DNA of 64,000 bases, taken from NCBI GenBank assembly GCA_964442435.1, contig CAYTZG010000002.1:90749-154748 (forward strand). Direction: 5' to 3'. This document shows, one piece after another, positions 15,992 to 23,083 of the stretch. This DNA comes from CAMXAS01 sp964442435. Lineage in GTDB: Bacteria; Bacteroidota; Bacteroidia; Bacteroidales; P3. Below the pieces are notes generated by a model that ran no database searches, was not told the origin of the DNA, and saw only the letters and a program-made list of their open reading frames with translations. A program made the translations under genes and the position numbers. Numbering within the stretch: the stretch's first letter is position 1; each line of letters starts with the position of its first letter.

Positions 15992-16367
15992 TGGAAGTGG
16001 GCGGAATCGAACCGCCGTCCAAACAAGTAGTTGAAAAACTTTCTACACGCTTAGTCTTTCGTTGGGTTTTCGAGAAAAGGGTAGGCGAAAGACGGCCTGT
16101 ATCTTTTCCTTATCTTCCTGTTGTACCTCCAACGACCGAAAGCGAATCGCCAAGGAGCAGAGATTGATTTTATACTTCGCTGGAACGAGCCTTCTGCCGG
16201 GGCTTTTCCGGAAGCACCTCAAGCGTAGTATCTGATACTAGGCCGCGAGGGCATAATTGTTTTCGTTGCCGTTTAATGGCGTTGTGCATCACGATTTACG
16301 AGGCGAATACACAGAACTCGGCGTGCTTATCTTCCGGCTATGCTTGCTGTCAAAACCAGTCACCCCC
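15992..16367 (-). ncRNA. ssrA: transfer-messenger RNA (tmRNA)
   Basis: Rescues stalled ribosomes by trans-translation. The 5' end GGGGGTGACTGGTTTTGACA (minus strand, from 16367) and the 3' end with T-arm GGCGGTTCGATTCCGCC and acceptor CACTTCC are present; the seven acceptor base pairs GGGGGTG/CACTTCC form with two G-U pairs. The tag frame reads GGC AAC GAA AAC AAT TAT GCC CTC GCG GCC TAG, i.e. peptide GNENNYALAA (first codon uncertain), at about 16242-16274. The 3' CCA is not encoded (the bases after the discriminator A are CAG). Length about 376 nt before CCA addition. Flanked by a promoter at 16409-16416 and a terminator at 15945-15983. Confidence 0.95.
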
Positions 16368-16408
16368 ATAGGCCGGCCGTCAATCAATTGGCGGCATCAA
16401 AAGCACGG

Positions 16409-16416
16409 CAAAGATA
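16409..16416 (-). promoter_or_regulatory. -7 element of ssrA
   Basis: Minus-strand TATCTTTG (plus CAAAGATA), exact consensus, about 42 bp upstream of the mature tmRNA 5' end. Confidence 0.6.
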
Positions 16417-16438
16417 AACAAAAAAGGCGATATTTTCG

Positions 16439-16446
16439 TATCTTTG
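16439..16446 (+). promoter_or_regulatory. -7 element of the BASS-type transporter gene
   Basis: TATCTTTG, exact consensus, 16 bp before the ATG at 16463; back-to-back with the ssrA promoter. Confidence 0.6.
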
Positions 16447-16462
16447 CACAGAAGCGCGTCAA

Positions 16463-17431
16463 ATGATGAAAGGCATACTCAGGTTCATCAAGGATTGGAT
16501 GTTGATTTTCGCGATGCTGTCCGGTATCGCGGGCTATTTCATTTATGTGAACATTCCGTTTCTCGCGCCGACGCATATGTTGGCAGGTAAGGCAGTGAGG
16601 CTGTTGCAGCCGCTGTTGATTTTTTCGATGCTGTTCCTCACGTTCTGCAAGGTCAACCCGAAGAAACTGCGGCTGTGCCCGTGGCACGGCTTTTTGCTGT
16701 TGTTTCAGGTGGGCATCTTCGCGGCCTTGGCGGCCCTGTTGGTGCTGATGCCGCACAGCGGGATGCGTGTGGTCATCGAGGGCGTCATGATTTGCATCAT
16801 CTGCCCCACGGCGACGGCTGGCGCGGTCATTACGAAGAAGTTGGGCGGCAATGCGGCGCATCTGACCACTTACACGATTCTGATCAATTTAGCCGTCGCG
16901 CTCGTCGTGCCGGCTTTGGTGCCATACGTGCATCCGAGTCCGGGCGTCACGATGTGGACGTCGTCCCTGCTGATTCTCGGCAAGGTGTTTCCGCTTTTGC
17001 TGATGCCGCTGTTGGCCGCCATCTTGGTCCGTTATTTGGCGCCGCGGCTGCATTTCATCCTGTCGCATTATCAGGAGCTGGCCTTCTATCTTTGGGCGGT
17101 GGCCCTGGCGTTGGCGACGGCCGTCACGGTGCGCAGTATCATGCACAGCGAGGAGAGTCTGGCCACGGAACTGTGGCTCGTCGTCGCCTCTTTGGTCTGC
17201 TGTCTGTTGCAGTTCTACGTGGGGCGGCGGGTCGGTGCGCGCTATGACGACAAAATCAGTGCGGGGCAATCGCTGGGGCAGAAAAACACCGTTTTGGCGA
17301 TTTGGATGGGCTTTACGTTCTTTACCCCGATTACGGCCGTGGTCGGCGGATTTTACAGCATCTGGCATAATCTTGTCAATTCGTGGCAGTTGTATGAGAG
17401 CAAGAAAGCCAAGATGGCTTCCGGTCGTTAA
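16463..17431 (+). CDS. bile acid:sodium symporter (BASS)-family-like membrane transporter
   Basis: 322 residues, almost wholly hydrophobic with about nine or ten membrane segments, e.g. WMLIFAMLSGIAGYFIYV, FLLLFQVGIFAALAALLVL and LWLVVASLVCCLLQFYVG. The BASS pattern is seen in the first unwound helix region CIICPTATAGAVITKKLGGN and the second cross-over helix GQKNTVLAIWMGFTFFTPITAVVGGFYSIWHN (positions approx. 270-300). Inner-membrane secondary transporter, probably Na+-coupled, for an organic anion; bile acid is not implied. Single gene with its own promoter; a 62-bp gap separates it from the sigma factor gene. Confidence 0.75.
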   Translation: MMKGILRFIKDWMLIFAMLSGIAGYFIYVNIPFLAPTHMLAGKAVRLLQPLLIFSMLFLTFCKVNPKKLRLCPWHGFLLLFQVGIFAALAALLVLMPHSGMRVVIEGVMICIICPTATAGAVITKKLGGNAAHLTTYTILINLAVALVVPALVPYVHPSPGVTMWTSSLLILGKVFPLLLMPLLAAILVRYLAPRLHFILSHYQELAFYLWAVALALATAVTVRSIMHSEESLATELWLVVASLVCCLLQFYVGRRVGARYDDKISAGQSLGQKNTVLAIWMGFTFFTPITAVVGGFYSIWHNLVNSWQLYESKKAKMASGR

Positions 17432-17493
17432 AAAAAGCCGTTTTCTGTAATTATTCGGACGCCCCTCGCGTCTAATGTCTAAAACGAGTTCAA

Positions 17494-17985
17494 ATGACGG
17501 AGAAAGAGTTTGCGCGGTTGGTCCGGGAACAGAAGGAGACGATATACACCGTCTGCTATATGTTTTCGGATAATCCCGATGAAGTGAGCGATTTGTTTCA
17601 GGAGACGCTGATCAATCTGTGGCGCGGCTTCAAGCGGTTCCGTGGGGAGAGTCAGGTGCGCACGTATGTGTGGCGCGTCGCGCTCAACACCTGTATCAGT
17701 GCCGACCGCAAGCAAAAACGCCGCCGTTCGTCGGAGCGCCGTTCGGACGCCGGTTTGGTGGATTTGAGCGCGTCGCTTTACGAGGCCGAAGCGGCGGACA
17801 TCAAGCAGGCGCGGTTGTTGCACGACCGGATTGCGCGCCTCGGTATGTTCGACCGCGCGATAGTCTTGCTGTGGCTGGAGGATTTGTCGTATGAGGAAAT
17901 CGGCGCCATTGTCGGTATTTCGGCACGGAATGTGGGCGTGCGCTTGTTCCGAATCAAGGAAGAATTGAAACACAACAAACAATAG
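17494..17985 (+). CDS. ECF-type RNA polymerase sigma factor
   Basis: 163 residues with only sigma regions 2 and 4. Region 2: EVSDLFQETLINLWRGFKRFRG and TYVWRVALNTCISADRKQKRR; region 4: ARLGMFDRAIVLLWLEDLSYEEIGAIVGISARNVGVRLFRIKEELK, a normal HTH. It is followed after 13 bases by a membrane protein gene that starts with a strong Shine-Dalgarno (GAAGGAGG, 17986-17992), which suggests a sigma/regulator pair. No TAnnTTTG is apparent upstream, compatible with autoregulation by an ECF-type promoter, but I cannot identify that promoter's elements. Confidence 0.88.
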   Translation: MTEKEFARLVREQKETIYTVCYMFSDNPDEVSDLFQETLINLWRGFKRFRGESQVRTYVWRVALNTCISADRKQKRRRSSERRSDAGLVDLSASLYEAEAADIKQARLLHDRIARLGMFDRAIVLLWLEDLSYEEIGAIVGISARNVGVRLFRIKEELKHNKQ

Positions 17986-17998
17986 AAGGAGGTTGGCT

Positions 17999-18580
17999 AT
18001 GGAAAACGAAAACTTGGAAATGGAACAGATGAAGTCGGAACTGGCTTCGTTGAAATATATATTAGCGGAACGTTTACAGGTGGAAGACCGTAGCATCCGC
18101 AACGCGATGGCGATGCAGACGGATCATATCAACCGCAAGGCCATCTTCATTATTGTGTTGAGCGTGGCGACGATGGTGTCCGCGCCCGGGATTTTTTCCG
18201 GCATGAACGGGCTTTCGGTGGCGTTCAGTGTGGCGACGGATGTGATGTTGGGCATTTCGGCTGGCTGTACGCTCGCGATGCATTGGCCGTTGTGGCGCAT
18301 CAATTGGGCGACGGACAATTTGGTGAAGGTGGCGGAGACGGTGCAGAACTTCAGGCGGCAATATGTATTCTGGCCGCGCATCGGGATTCCGATGGTTTGC
18401 CTGTGGCTGTTCTGGATGTTGTGGGAACTGTACGGCGTTGGCGGCGATGCCTTTTGGTTCATGGCCTCCGGCGCTTTAATCGGCGCGTTGATCGGTGGCT
18501 TCTGCGGCTTGTCCATGAACCGCCACATCATACGCTCCGCCGATGAAATCTTGCGTCAGATAGACCAATTGGAACGGTAG
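17999..18580 (+). CDS. membrane protein partnered with the ECF sigma factor
   Basis: 193 residues. A cytosolic, charged, probably coiled-coil N-terminus (MENENLEMEQMKSELASLKY, about 45 residues) is followed by four hydrophobic segments: IFIIVLSVATMVSAPGIF, VMLGISAGCTLAMHWPLW, IPMVCLWLFWMLWELYG and FMASGALIGALIGGFCGL. The ATG at 17999 is chosen for the GAAGGAGG Shine-Dalgarno six bases upstream, a rarity in this phylum. There is no anti-sigma zinc motif (HxxxCxxC), but position behind the sigma gene and a cytosolic N-terminal helix fit a membrane-tethered sigma regulator. That role is inferred, not shown. Confidence 0.7.
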   Translation: MENENLEMEQMKSELASLKYILAERLQVEDRSIRNAMAMQTDHINRKAIFIIVLSVATMVSAPGIFSGMNGLSVAFSVATDVMLGISAGCTLAMHWPLWRINWATDNLVKVAETVQNFRRQYVFWPRIGIPMVCLWLFWMLWELYGVGGDAFWFMASGALIGALIGGFCGLSMNRHIIRSADEILRQIDQLER

Positions 18581-18586
18581 GCGGGG

Positions 18587-19360
18587 CTAATCGTCGGCGT
18601 TGCGGTTGTAGATGAAGCGGGCCAACCCGTAAACATAACGGCGCAAGCCGGGGCGGTAGGCCAACAGATGGCGGAACCAGCCGAGCCGTTTACCGGTAAA
18701 CCGGACGACGATGCCCACGTAAAACATGGCGAACAGCGTGCCGATGCCGATGATGTGCCACTGCCATGCGCCGAAGAAGGCATAGCAGGCCACGATGCCG
18801 AGAAGCACCAAGGCGGTATCGACGCAAATCTTGACTTTGGCGAAATCAATGCCCGTGATGCGGCTGATGGCCACGGGGAAGCCTTCGCCGGGCATGGTCA
18901 CACTGCCGCAGCAGACTTCCAGCGCGATGCCGATGCCTACAACCGTACAGCCCGCGATTTGGGTCGCCGCCCGTTGCCAAAGGGTGACCGGCGCCAGCCA
19001 GGCGGTCAGCAACATATTCAGGTCGATGAGCGTGCCGAACAGAAAGCCGATGACGAGTTGAAACAACTGCACCCATTCGAATTGCCGCCTCAGCACGGCG
19101 ATTTGGCCGAATACGAGGATGAAATTCATGATGTAGGTATATTGGCCGATGGTCAGCGCGGGCGCCAGCCCCGCTTGGCCGGCGCTTTCGAATACGTAGG
19201 GCAGCACGCTGATGACGCTCGTCCCCAGCGTGGAGCGGACGCAGACCGCCACGCCCACGGTCATGATGAACAGGGAAACGAGCAACCACAGGTGTTGCCA
19301 GCAGAATGAAACGATGCGGTCGTGCCGGTTCTTGGCGGCCGTGGAATCCATGGATTTCAT
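18587..19360 (-). CDS. YczE/YyaS/YitT-family integral membrane protein
   Basis: 257 residues with at least five membrane segments (LWLLVSLFIMTVGVAVCV, IMNFILVFGQIAVL, LFQLVIGFLFGTLIDLNMLL, VVGIGIALEVCCG, VLLGIVACYAFFG). The strings GVAVCVRSTLGTSVISVLPYV and GFLFGTLIDLNM are characteristic of the YczE-like branch (DUF6198 group) of small membrane proteins of unknown transport function. Start at 19360 (MKSMDST); an ATG three codons inside is equally possible. Convergent with the sigma/membrane pair, stop codons six bases apart. No clear promoter motif was found upstream. Confidence 0.7.
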   Translation of the reverse strand: MKSMDSTAAKNRHDRIVSFCWQHLWLLVSLFIMTVGVAVCVRSTLGTSVISVLPYVFESAGQAGLAPALTIGQYTYIMNFILVFGQIAVLRRQFEWVQLFQLVIGFLFGTLIDLNMLLTAWLAPVTLWQRAATQIAGCTVVGIGIALEVCCGSVTMPGEGFPVAISRITGIDFAKVKICVDTALVLLGIVACYAFFGAWQWHIIGIGTLFAMFYVGIVVRFTGKRLGWFRHLLAYRPGLRRYVYGLARFIYNRNADD

Positions 19361-19444
19361 ACAAATGTTTCTGTTTTAGTGCGGTACGATGCCCGTTCAG
19401 AAGCCGGCATCGGATTCAGGTGCCCTGAATTTACGAAAAATCCG

Positions 19445-19452
19445 TAACTTCG
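19445..19452 (+). promoter_or_regulatory. possible -7 element of glsA
   Basis: TAACTTCG, one mismatch from TAnnTTTG, 22 bp upstream of the glsA ATG. The same 114-bp intergenic region separates glsA from the divergent YczE-like gene and holds nothing else recognisable. Confidence 0.35.
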
Positions 19453-19474
19453 CGAAAGATTCTATCAGGGCCTT

Positions 19475-20389
19475 ATGGATTATAAAGAGGTTATCACGCA
19501 AATATACAACGATGTAAAGCCGTTGTTCGGACAGGGAAAGGTGGCGGATTATATCCCGGCCCTGGCGAACGTGGACCCGCATCAGTACGGCATCGCGGTG
19601 GCGACCGTGGACGGGCAACTCATGGGGGTGGGCGACTATCGCACCAAGTTCTCGATACAGAGTATTTCCAAGGTGTTCACGCTGGTCATGGTGCTGCGTC
19701 ACATGGGCAGTTCGTTGTGGAAATACGTCGGGCGGGAACCCTCCGGTACGGCGTTCAATTCGTTGGTGCAGTTGGAGTTTGAACAGGGTGTGCCGCGCAA
19801 TCCTTTCATCAACGCGGGGGCGCTCGTCATCACCGACAAGCTCATGCAGCTCTATGCCAAGCCCAAGGAAGCGATTCTGCAGTTCGTGCGTTCGGTGGCC
19901 GATACCCCGGACATCTATTTCGACACGGCGGTGGCGCATTCGGAACTGGAACACGCGAGCCGCAATCTGGCGCTGGGGCATTTCATGAAGAGTTTCGGCA
20001 ACATCGAAAACGAGGTGGATGCGTTGGTGGACGTCTATTGCCATCAGTGCGGCATTGCCATGACCTGCGAGGAATTGGCCAAATCGTTCGTCTTTTTGGC
20101 CAACCGGGGCGTCAATCCGTATAACAACGAGCAAATCTTGAGCATGAGCCGTTCCAAACGTCTGAATGCCTTGATGCTGACGTGCGGATTCTATGACGAG
20201 TCGGGCGATTTCGCGTTTCGGGTCGGGATGCCGGGCAAGAGCGGCGTGGGCGGCGGCATCGTGGCTGTCATTCCGGGGCGGCTCAGCATCGCCGTCTGGA
20301 GCCCCGAGCTCAATCCGCACGGCAATTCGATTATGGGCATGGAAACCCTGGAGCGGTTTACGACGGATATAGGCGTGTCGATATTCTAG
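19475..20389 (+). CDS. glsA: glutaminase A
   Basis: Hydrolyses L-glutamine to glutamate and ammonia in the cytosol; may also support glutamate-dependent acid tolerance. 304 residues, the standard single-domain length. Serine-dependent beta-lactamase-like fold with the nucleophile motif FSIQSISKVFTL (S-x-x-K), FNSLVQLEFEQGVPRNPFINAGALV, and the C-terminal GMPGKSGVGGGIVAVIPGR oxyanion loop. Monocistronic; ended by the strong hairpin at 20412-20449. Confidence 0.95.
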   Translation: MDYKEVITQIYNDVKPLFGQGKVADYIPALANVDPHQYGIAVATVDGQLMGVGDYRTKFSIQSISKVFTLVMVLRHMGSSLWKYVGREPSGTAFNSLVQLEFEQGVPRNPFINAGALVITDKLMQLYAKPKEAILQFVRSVADTPDIYFDTAVAHSELEHASRNLALGHFMKSFGNIENEVDALVDVYCHQCGIAMTCEELAKSFVFLANRGVNPYNNEQILSMSRSKRLNALMLTCGFYDESGDFAFRVGMPGKSGVGGGIVAVIPGRLSIAVWSPELNPHGNSIMGMETLERFTTDIGVSIF

Positions 20390-20411
20390 CGGGCACGGAC
20401 GGTCTGAAAAC

Positions 20412-20449
20412 AAAAGCGGGACAATACCGAGGTATTATCCCGCTTTTTT
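20412..20449. terminator. bidirectional terminator shared by glsA and tRNA-Gln(UUG)
   Basis: AAAAGCGGGA ... TCCCGCTTTT outer stem with inner AATACC/GGTATT, T-run on the right and A-rich run on the left. It ends 4 bases from the tRNA 3' end on the minus strand. Confidence 0.85.
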
Positions 20450-20452
20450 CAT

Positions 20453-20527
20453 TGGTTGACCAACCAGGACTCGAACCTGGAATGACAGAACCAAAATCTG
20501 TTGTGTTGCCAATTACACCATTGGTCA
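20453..20527 (-). tRNA. tRNA-Gln (anticodon UUG)
   Basis: Cloverleaf folds by eye: acceptor TGACCAA/TTGGTCA, D-arm with AATTGGCAAC, anticodon stem CAGA/TCTG with loop TTTTGGT (anticodon TTG), T-arm CCAGGTTCGAGTCCTGG, discriminator A, and CCA encoded at 20453-20455. Its promoter (20545-20576) and terminator (20412-20449) flank it, so it is a single-gene unit. Confidence 0.95.
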
Positions 20528-20544
20528 ATCCTCCAAAGAGGTTG

Positions 20545-20576
20545 CAAAGGTAAGGTAAAAGACGAAAAAAAGCAAA
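20545..20576 (-). promoter_or_regulatory. complete -33/-7 promoter of tRNA-Gln(UUG)
   Basis: Minus-strand TTTG (plus CAAA 20573-20576), 20-bp spacer, TACCTTTG (plus CAAAGGTA 20545-20552), 17 bp before the tRNA 5' end. Confidence 0.8.
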
Positions 20577-21560
20577 TCAATCCCAAAGCGCGAGGTTGGC
20601 TTTGAGGCCGTCCGCGCCGGCGCGTCGGAGCGGCGACAGGGCAAAGCGAGCCTCAACGGCGGTGTCGTCAAGGCGGGCGAAGTCGGCCTTGGTCATGGCG
20701 GCTAAGCCGGGGACGGGCACAAAGGCCGGATGCGGTGCCGGCGCGGCGGCTCCCAACCGGTTGGCGGGGCAGACGGTCTGGCAACGGTCGCAGCCGAAGA
20801 TGGCGAGCGGGGGAGCGCCTGCCGCCTGCGGGCGCAGGGGAGGAAACACCTTGTGGCCGTGGCCGTCCGCCCGCATCTCTATCGTGGCGTAGGCCAGGCA
20901 TCGGTCCGCCCGCAGGCGCGGCGCGCCCTCGAAAGAGAGCGCGCCGGTGGGACAGGCGTCCACGCAGGCGCGACAATGCAGGCAGTTGGGCGGCAGGCCC
21001 GCCGCCTCATCCGTCGGGCGGTCGTAAGTGTCGGCCGGCACATCGGTCAGCAGCAGCCCCAAAAACAGATAAGTCCCCAAACGCGGGTTCTGCAGCAGGT
21101 CGTTGCGGCCAATCTGCCCCAAGCCGGCCCGCACGGCCCAGGCTTTTTCCAAAATCGGGGCGGTATCGACAAAGCCGCGGCAACGGGCCTTTGGATGACG
21201 TTGGGTCAGATAGGCCGCCATTTGTTTGAGGAAACGCCGGATGACGCGGTGATAGTCTTCGCCTTGCGCGAAACCGGCGATGCGCGGATGATACGGATAA
21301 AGGTCGGGGCGGGGAAAATAGCTGAAGGCGCAGACGGCCACCGTGCGGACGCCGGGCAACAAATGTCCGGGCATGCAACGGGTTTCGGGCGAACGGGCCA
21401 GATAGGCCATCTCTCCTTGGGCGCCGGCGTTCAGATAGGCTTGCAGGTAAGGCCATTCGGCCGCCAGCGTGTCGGCGGCGGCCAAACCGACCCCGGCCGC
21501 CCCCAGGCCTAAGGCTTCGGCCTTGAAAGCGGCCGCGTTCAACAAGTGGGAATCCGCCAT
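20577..21560 (-). CDS. queG: epoxyqueuosine reductase
   Basis: Reduces epoxyqueuosine to queuosine in tRNA (last step of Q synthesis), a cobalamin-dependent iron-sulfur enzyme. 327 residues. The catalytic-domain signature FVDTAPILEKAWAVRAGLGQIGRNDLL is intact (the aspartate of FVDTAP is the proton donor), and two 4Fe-4S clusters are given by CLHCRACVDACPTGAL and IFGCDRCQTVCPANR. Immediately downstream of ruvB on the same strand with a one-base gap, so almost certainly co-transcribed. Its last codons run directly against the tRNA-Gln promoter. Confidence 0.94.
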   Translation of the reverse strand: MADSHLLNAAAFKAEALGLGAAGVGLAAADTLAAEWPYLQAYLNAGAQGEMAYLARSPETRCMPGHLLPGVRTVAVCAFSYFPRPDLYPYHPRIAGFAQGEDYHRVIRRFLKQMAAYLTQRHPKARCRGFVDTAPILEKAWAVRAGLGQIGRNDLLQNPRLGTYLFLGLLLTDVPADTYDRPTDEAAGLPPNCLHCRACVDACPTGALSFEGAPRLRADRCLAYATIEMRADGHGHKVFPPLRPQAAGAPPLAIFGCDRCQTVCPANRLGAAAPAPHPAFVPVPGLAAMTKADFARLDDTAVEARFALSPLRRAGADGLKANLALWD

Positions 21561-21561
21561 G

Positions 21562-22596
21562 TCACTCGAACAGCGAGGCCTGCGCGTCGCGGCTCAATCC
21601 CGGCACGCGCCCCAAATGTTTGTAAGCGGCCGAGGTCGCCTCCCGTCCGCGCGGCGTGCGCATGAGATAGCCCTCTTGTATCAGGAACGGTTCATAGACT
21701 TCTTCTATCGTGCCCGGGTCTTCTCCCACGGCCGTCGCAATCGTGTTCAGGCCGACGGGGCCGCCGCGGAACTTGTCCACGATAACCGACAGGATGCGGT
21801 TGTCCATTTCGTCCAACCCGTGTTTGTCCACGTTCAACGCCTGCAAGGCGTGCTGCACGATGGGCACGTCGATGACGCCGTCGCCCTTGATTTGGGCAAA
21901 GTCGCGCACGCGGCGCAACAGCAGGTTGGCGATACGGGGCGTGCCGCGGCTGCGCCGTGCGATTTCGGCGGCCGCGTTCTTTTCTATCGGCACGTCCAGA
22001 AGCTCGGCCGAGCGTTCGATGATGCCGCGCAGCGTGTCGGCGGGGTAGTAGGCCAAACGCGCGCTGATGCCGAAACGCGAGCGCAAGGGCGCGGTCAGCA
22101 GGCCGGAGCGGGTCGTCGCCCCGATGAGCGTAAACGGATTCAAGGTAATCTGTACGCTGCGGGCGTTGGGGCCGCTCTCAATTATGATGTCGATACGGTA
22201 ATCCTCCATGGCCGAGTAGAGATATTCCTCCACAATCGGGCTCAGCCGATGGATTTCGTCGATAAACAGCACGTCGTTGGGCTGCAGGCTCGTCAGCAGG
22301 CCGGCCAGTTCGCCGGGCTTGTCCAGCACTGGGCCGGAGGTCGTCTTCATCTGTACGCCCAACTCGTTGGCGATGATATACGAAAGCGTCGTCTTGCCCA
22401 AGCCGGGAGGGCCGTGCAGCAGCACGTGGTCCAAGGCCTCCTGCCGCATCTTGGCGGCCATGACGAAGACCTTGAGGTTCTCCACGATGGCGTCCTGCCC
22501 TTGGAAACTGTCGAAAAGCGACGGCCTTAACGCTTTCTCGATTTCCTTGTCCGAGGGCGAGAGCCGTTCTTTTTCCGGGTCCAAATGTTCGTTCAT
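21562..22596 (-). CDS. ruvB: Holliday junction branch-migration helicase subunit RuvB
   Basis: 344 residues. Hexameric AAA+ motor that drives branch migration with RuvA. Walker A LLHGPPGLGKTTLSYIIANE, Walker B LFIDEIHRLSPIVEEYLYSAMED, sensor 1 GATTRSGLLTAPLRSRFG with the arginine finger, and C-terminal winged helix (VGLNTIATAVGEDPGTIEEVYEPFL). Sequence opens ERLSPSDKEIEKALRPSLFDSFQGQ, typical of RuvB. It heads a ruvB-queG unit. A TTTCTTTG stretch at 22616-22623 (minus strand) could be a degenerate -7. Confidence 0.96.
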   Translation of the reverse strand: MNEHLDPEKERLSPSDKEIEKALRPSLFDSFQGQDAIVENLKVFVMAAKMRQEALDHVLLHGPPGLGKTTLSYIIANELGVQMKTTSGPVLDKPGELAGLLTSLQPNDVLFIDEIHRLSPIVEEYLYSAMEDYRIDIIIESGPNARSVQITLNPFTLIGATTRSGLLTAPLRSRFGISARLAYYPADTLRGIIERSAELLDVPIEKNAAAEIARRSRGTPRIANLLLRRVRDFAQIKGDGVIDVPIVQHALQALNVDKHGLDEMDNRILSVIVDKFRGGPVGLNTIATAVGEDPGTIEEVYEPFLIQEGYLMRTPRGREATSAAYKHLGRVPGLSRDAQASLFE

Positions 22597-22638
22597 GGTT
22601 TAGAAAAAGGATAAGTGCAAAGAAACGAAAAAAAATCT

Positions 22639-22646
22639 TATATTTG
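22639..22646 (+). promoter_or_regulatory. -7 element in front of the hydrogenase locus
   Basis: TATATTTG, exact consensus, 36 bp before the ATG at 22683. It is the only clear promoter before the five-gene hydrogenase/phosphatase run. Confidence 0.6.
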
Positions 22647-22682
22647 CAAGTCATATCATGGATTATTAAAACCCGAACGCAT

Positions 22683-22943
22683 ATGAAAAAAGTATTGGTC
22701 GAAATTTGTGTGGGAACCGCCTGCTATGTGATGGGCGCTTCCGAACTCATGCTGATAGAGGATTATCTGACGCCCGAACAGAAGGAACGCGTGGAGATAA
22801 AGGGCACGACCTGCCTGGATGTCTGTCAGCATCCGGAACACGGCAAGGCGCCTTTCGTGCGCATTGACGGACAGATCTATGACCGCGTGGACGTGCGCTT
22901 GTTGGTCGATTTGATTGTCAAACATATCGCGATGAACGAATAG
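22683..22943 (+). CDS. small thioredoxin-fold [2Fe-2S] ferredoxin (NuoE/HydC-like)
   Basis: 86 residues. Shows the NuoE-type cluster pattern: EICVGTACYVMGA (C-x4-C) and GTTCLDVCQHPEHGKAPFVRID (C-x3-C), the four cysteines of a thioredoxin-like [2Fe-2S] protein. Such stand-alone domains accompany [FeFe]-hydrogenases and are thought to shuttle electrons. The ATG at 22683 (MKKVLVEICVG) gives the domain's first strand; a longer upstream frame would add a non-homologous head. First gene of the hydrogenase locus, 140 bases before the catalytic gene; that gap contains a short GGCGG/CCGCC hairpin at 22943-22955 plus T-run. Confidence 0.85.
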   Translation: MKKVLVEICVGTACYVMGASELMLIEDYLTPEQKERVEIKGTTCLDVCQHPEHGKAPFVRIDGQIYDRVDVRLLVDLIVKHIAMNE

Positions 22944-23083
22944 GCGGAATCCGCCATTTTTGCAGAGGGGCGGCCCATGGCGTGCGGAACGTCGGGTCGG
23001 CATACGCTTTGCAAGGGAGGAAACTCGGATACGGCGGGTCGTGAGGCCGGCTGTGTTCATTGAATTTGAAAAAACAAACAACT

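Noticed and set aside
15992..16020. ssrA 3' end as an attachment site
   Set aside because: No duplicate of the ssrA end and no integrase were found in the patch, so integration is only a suspicion.
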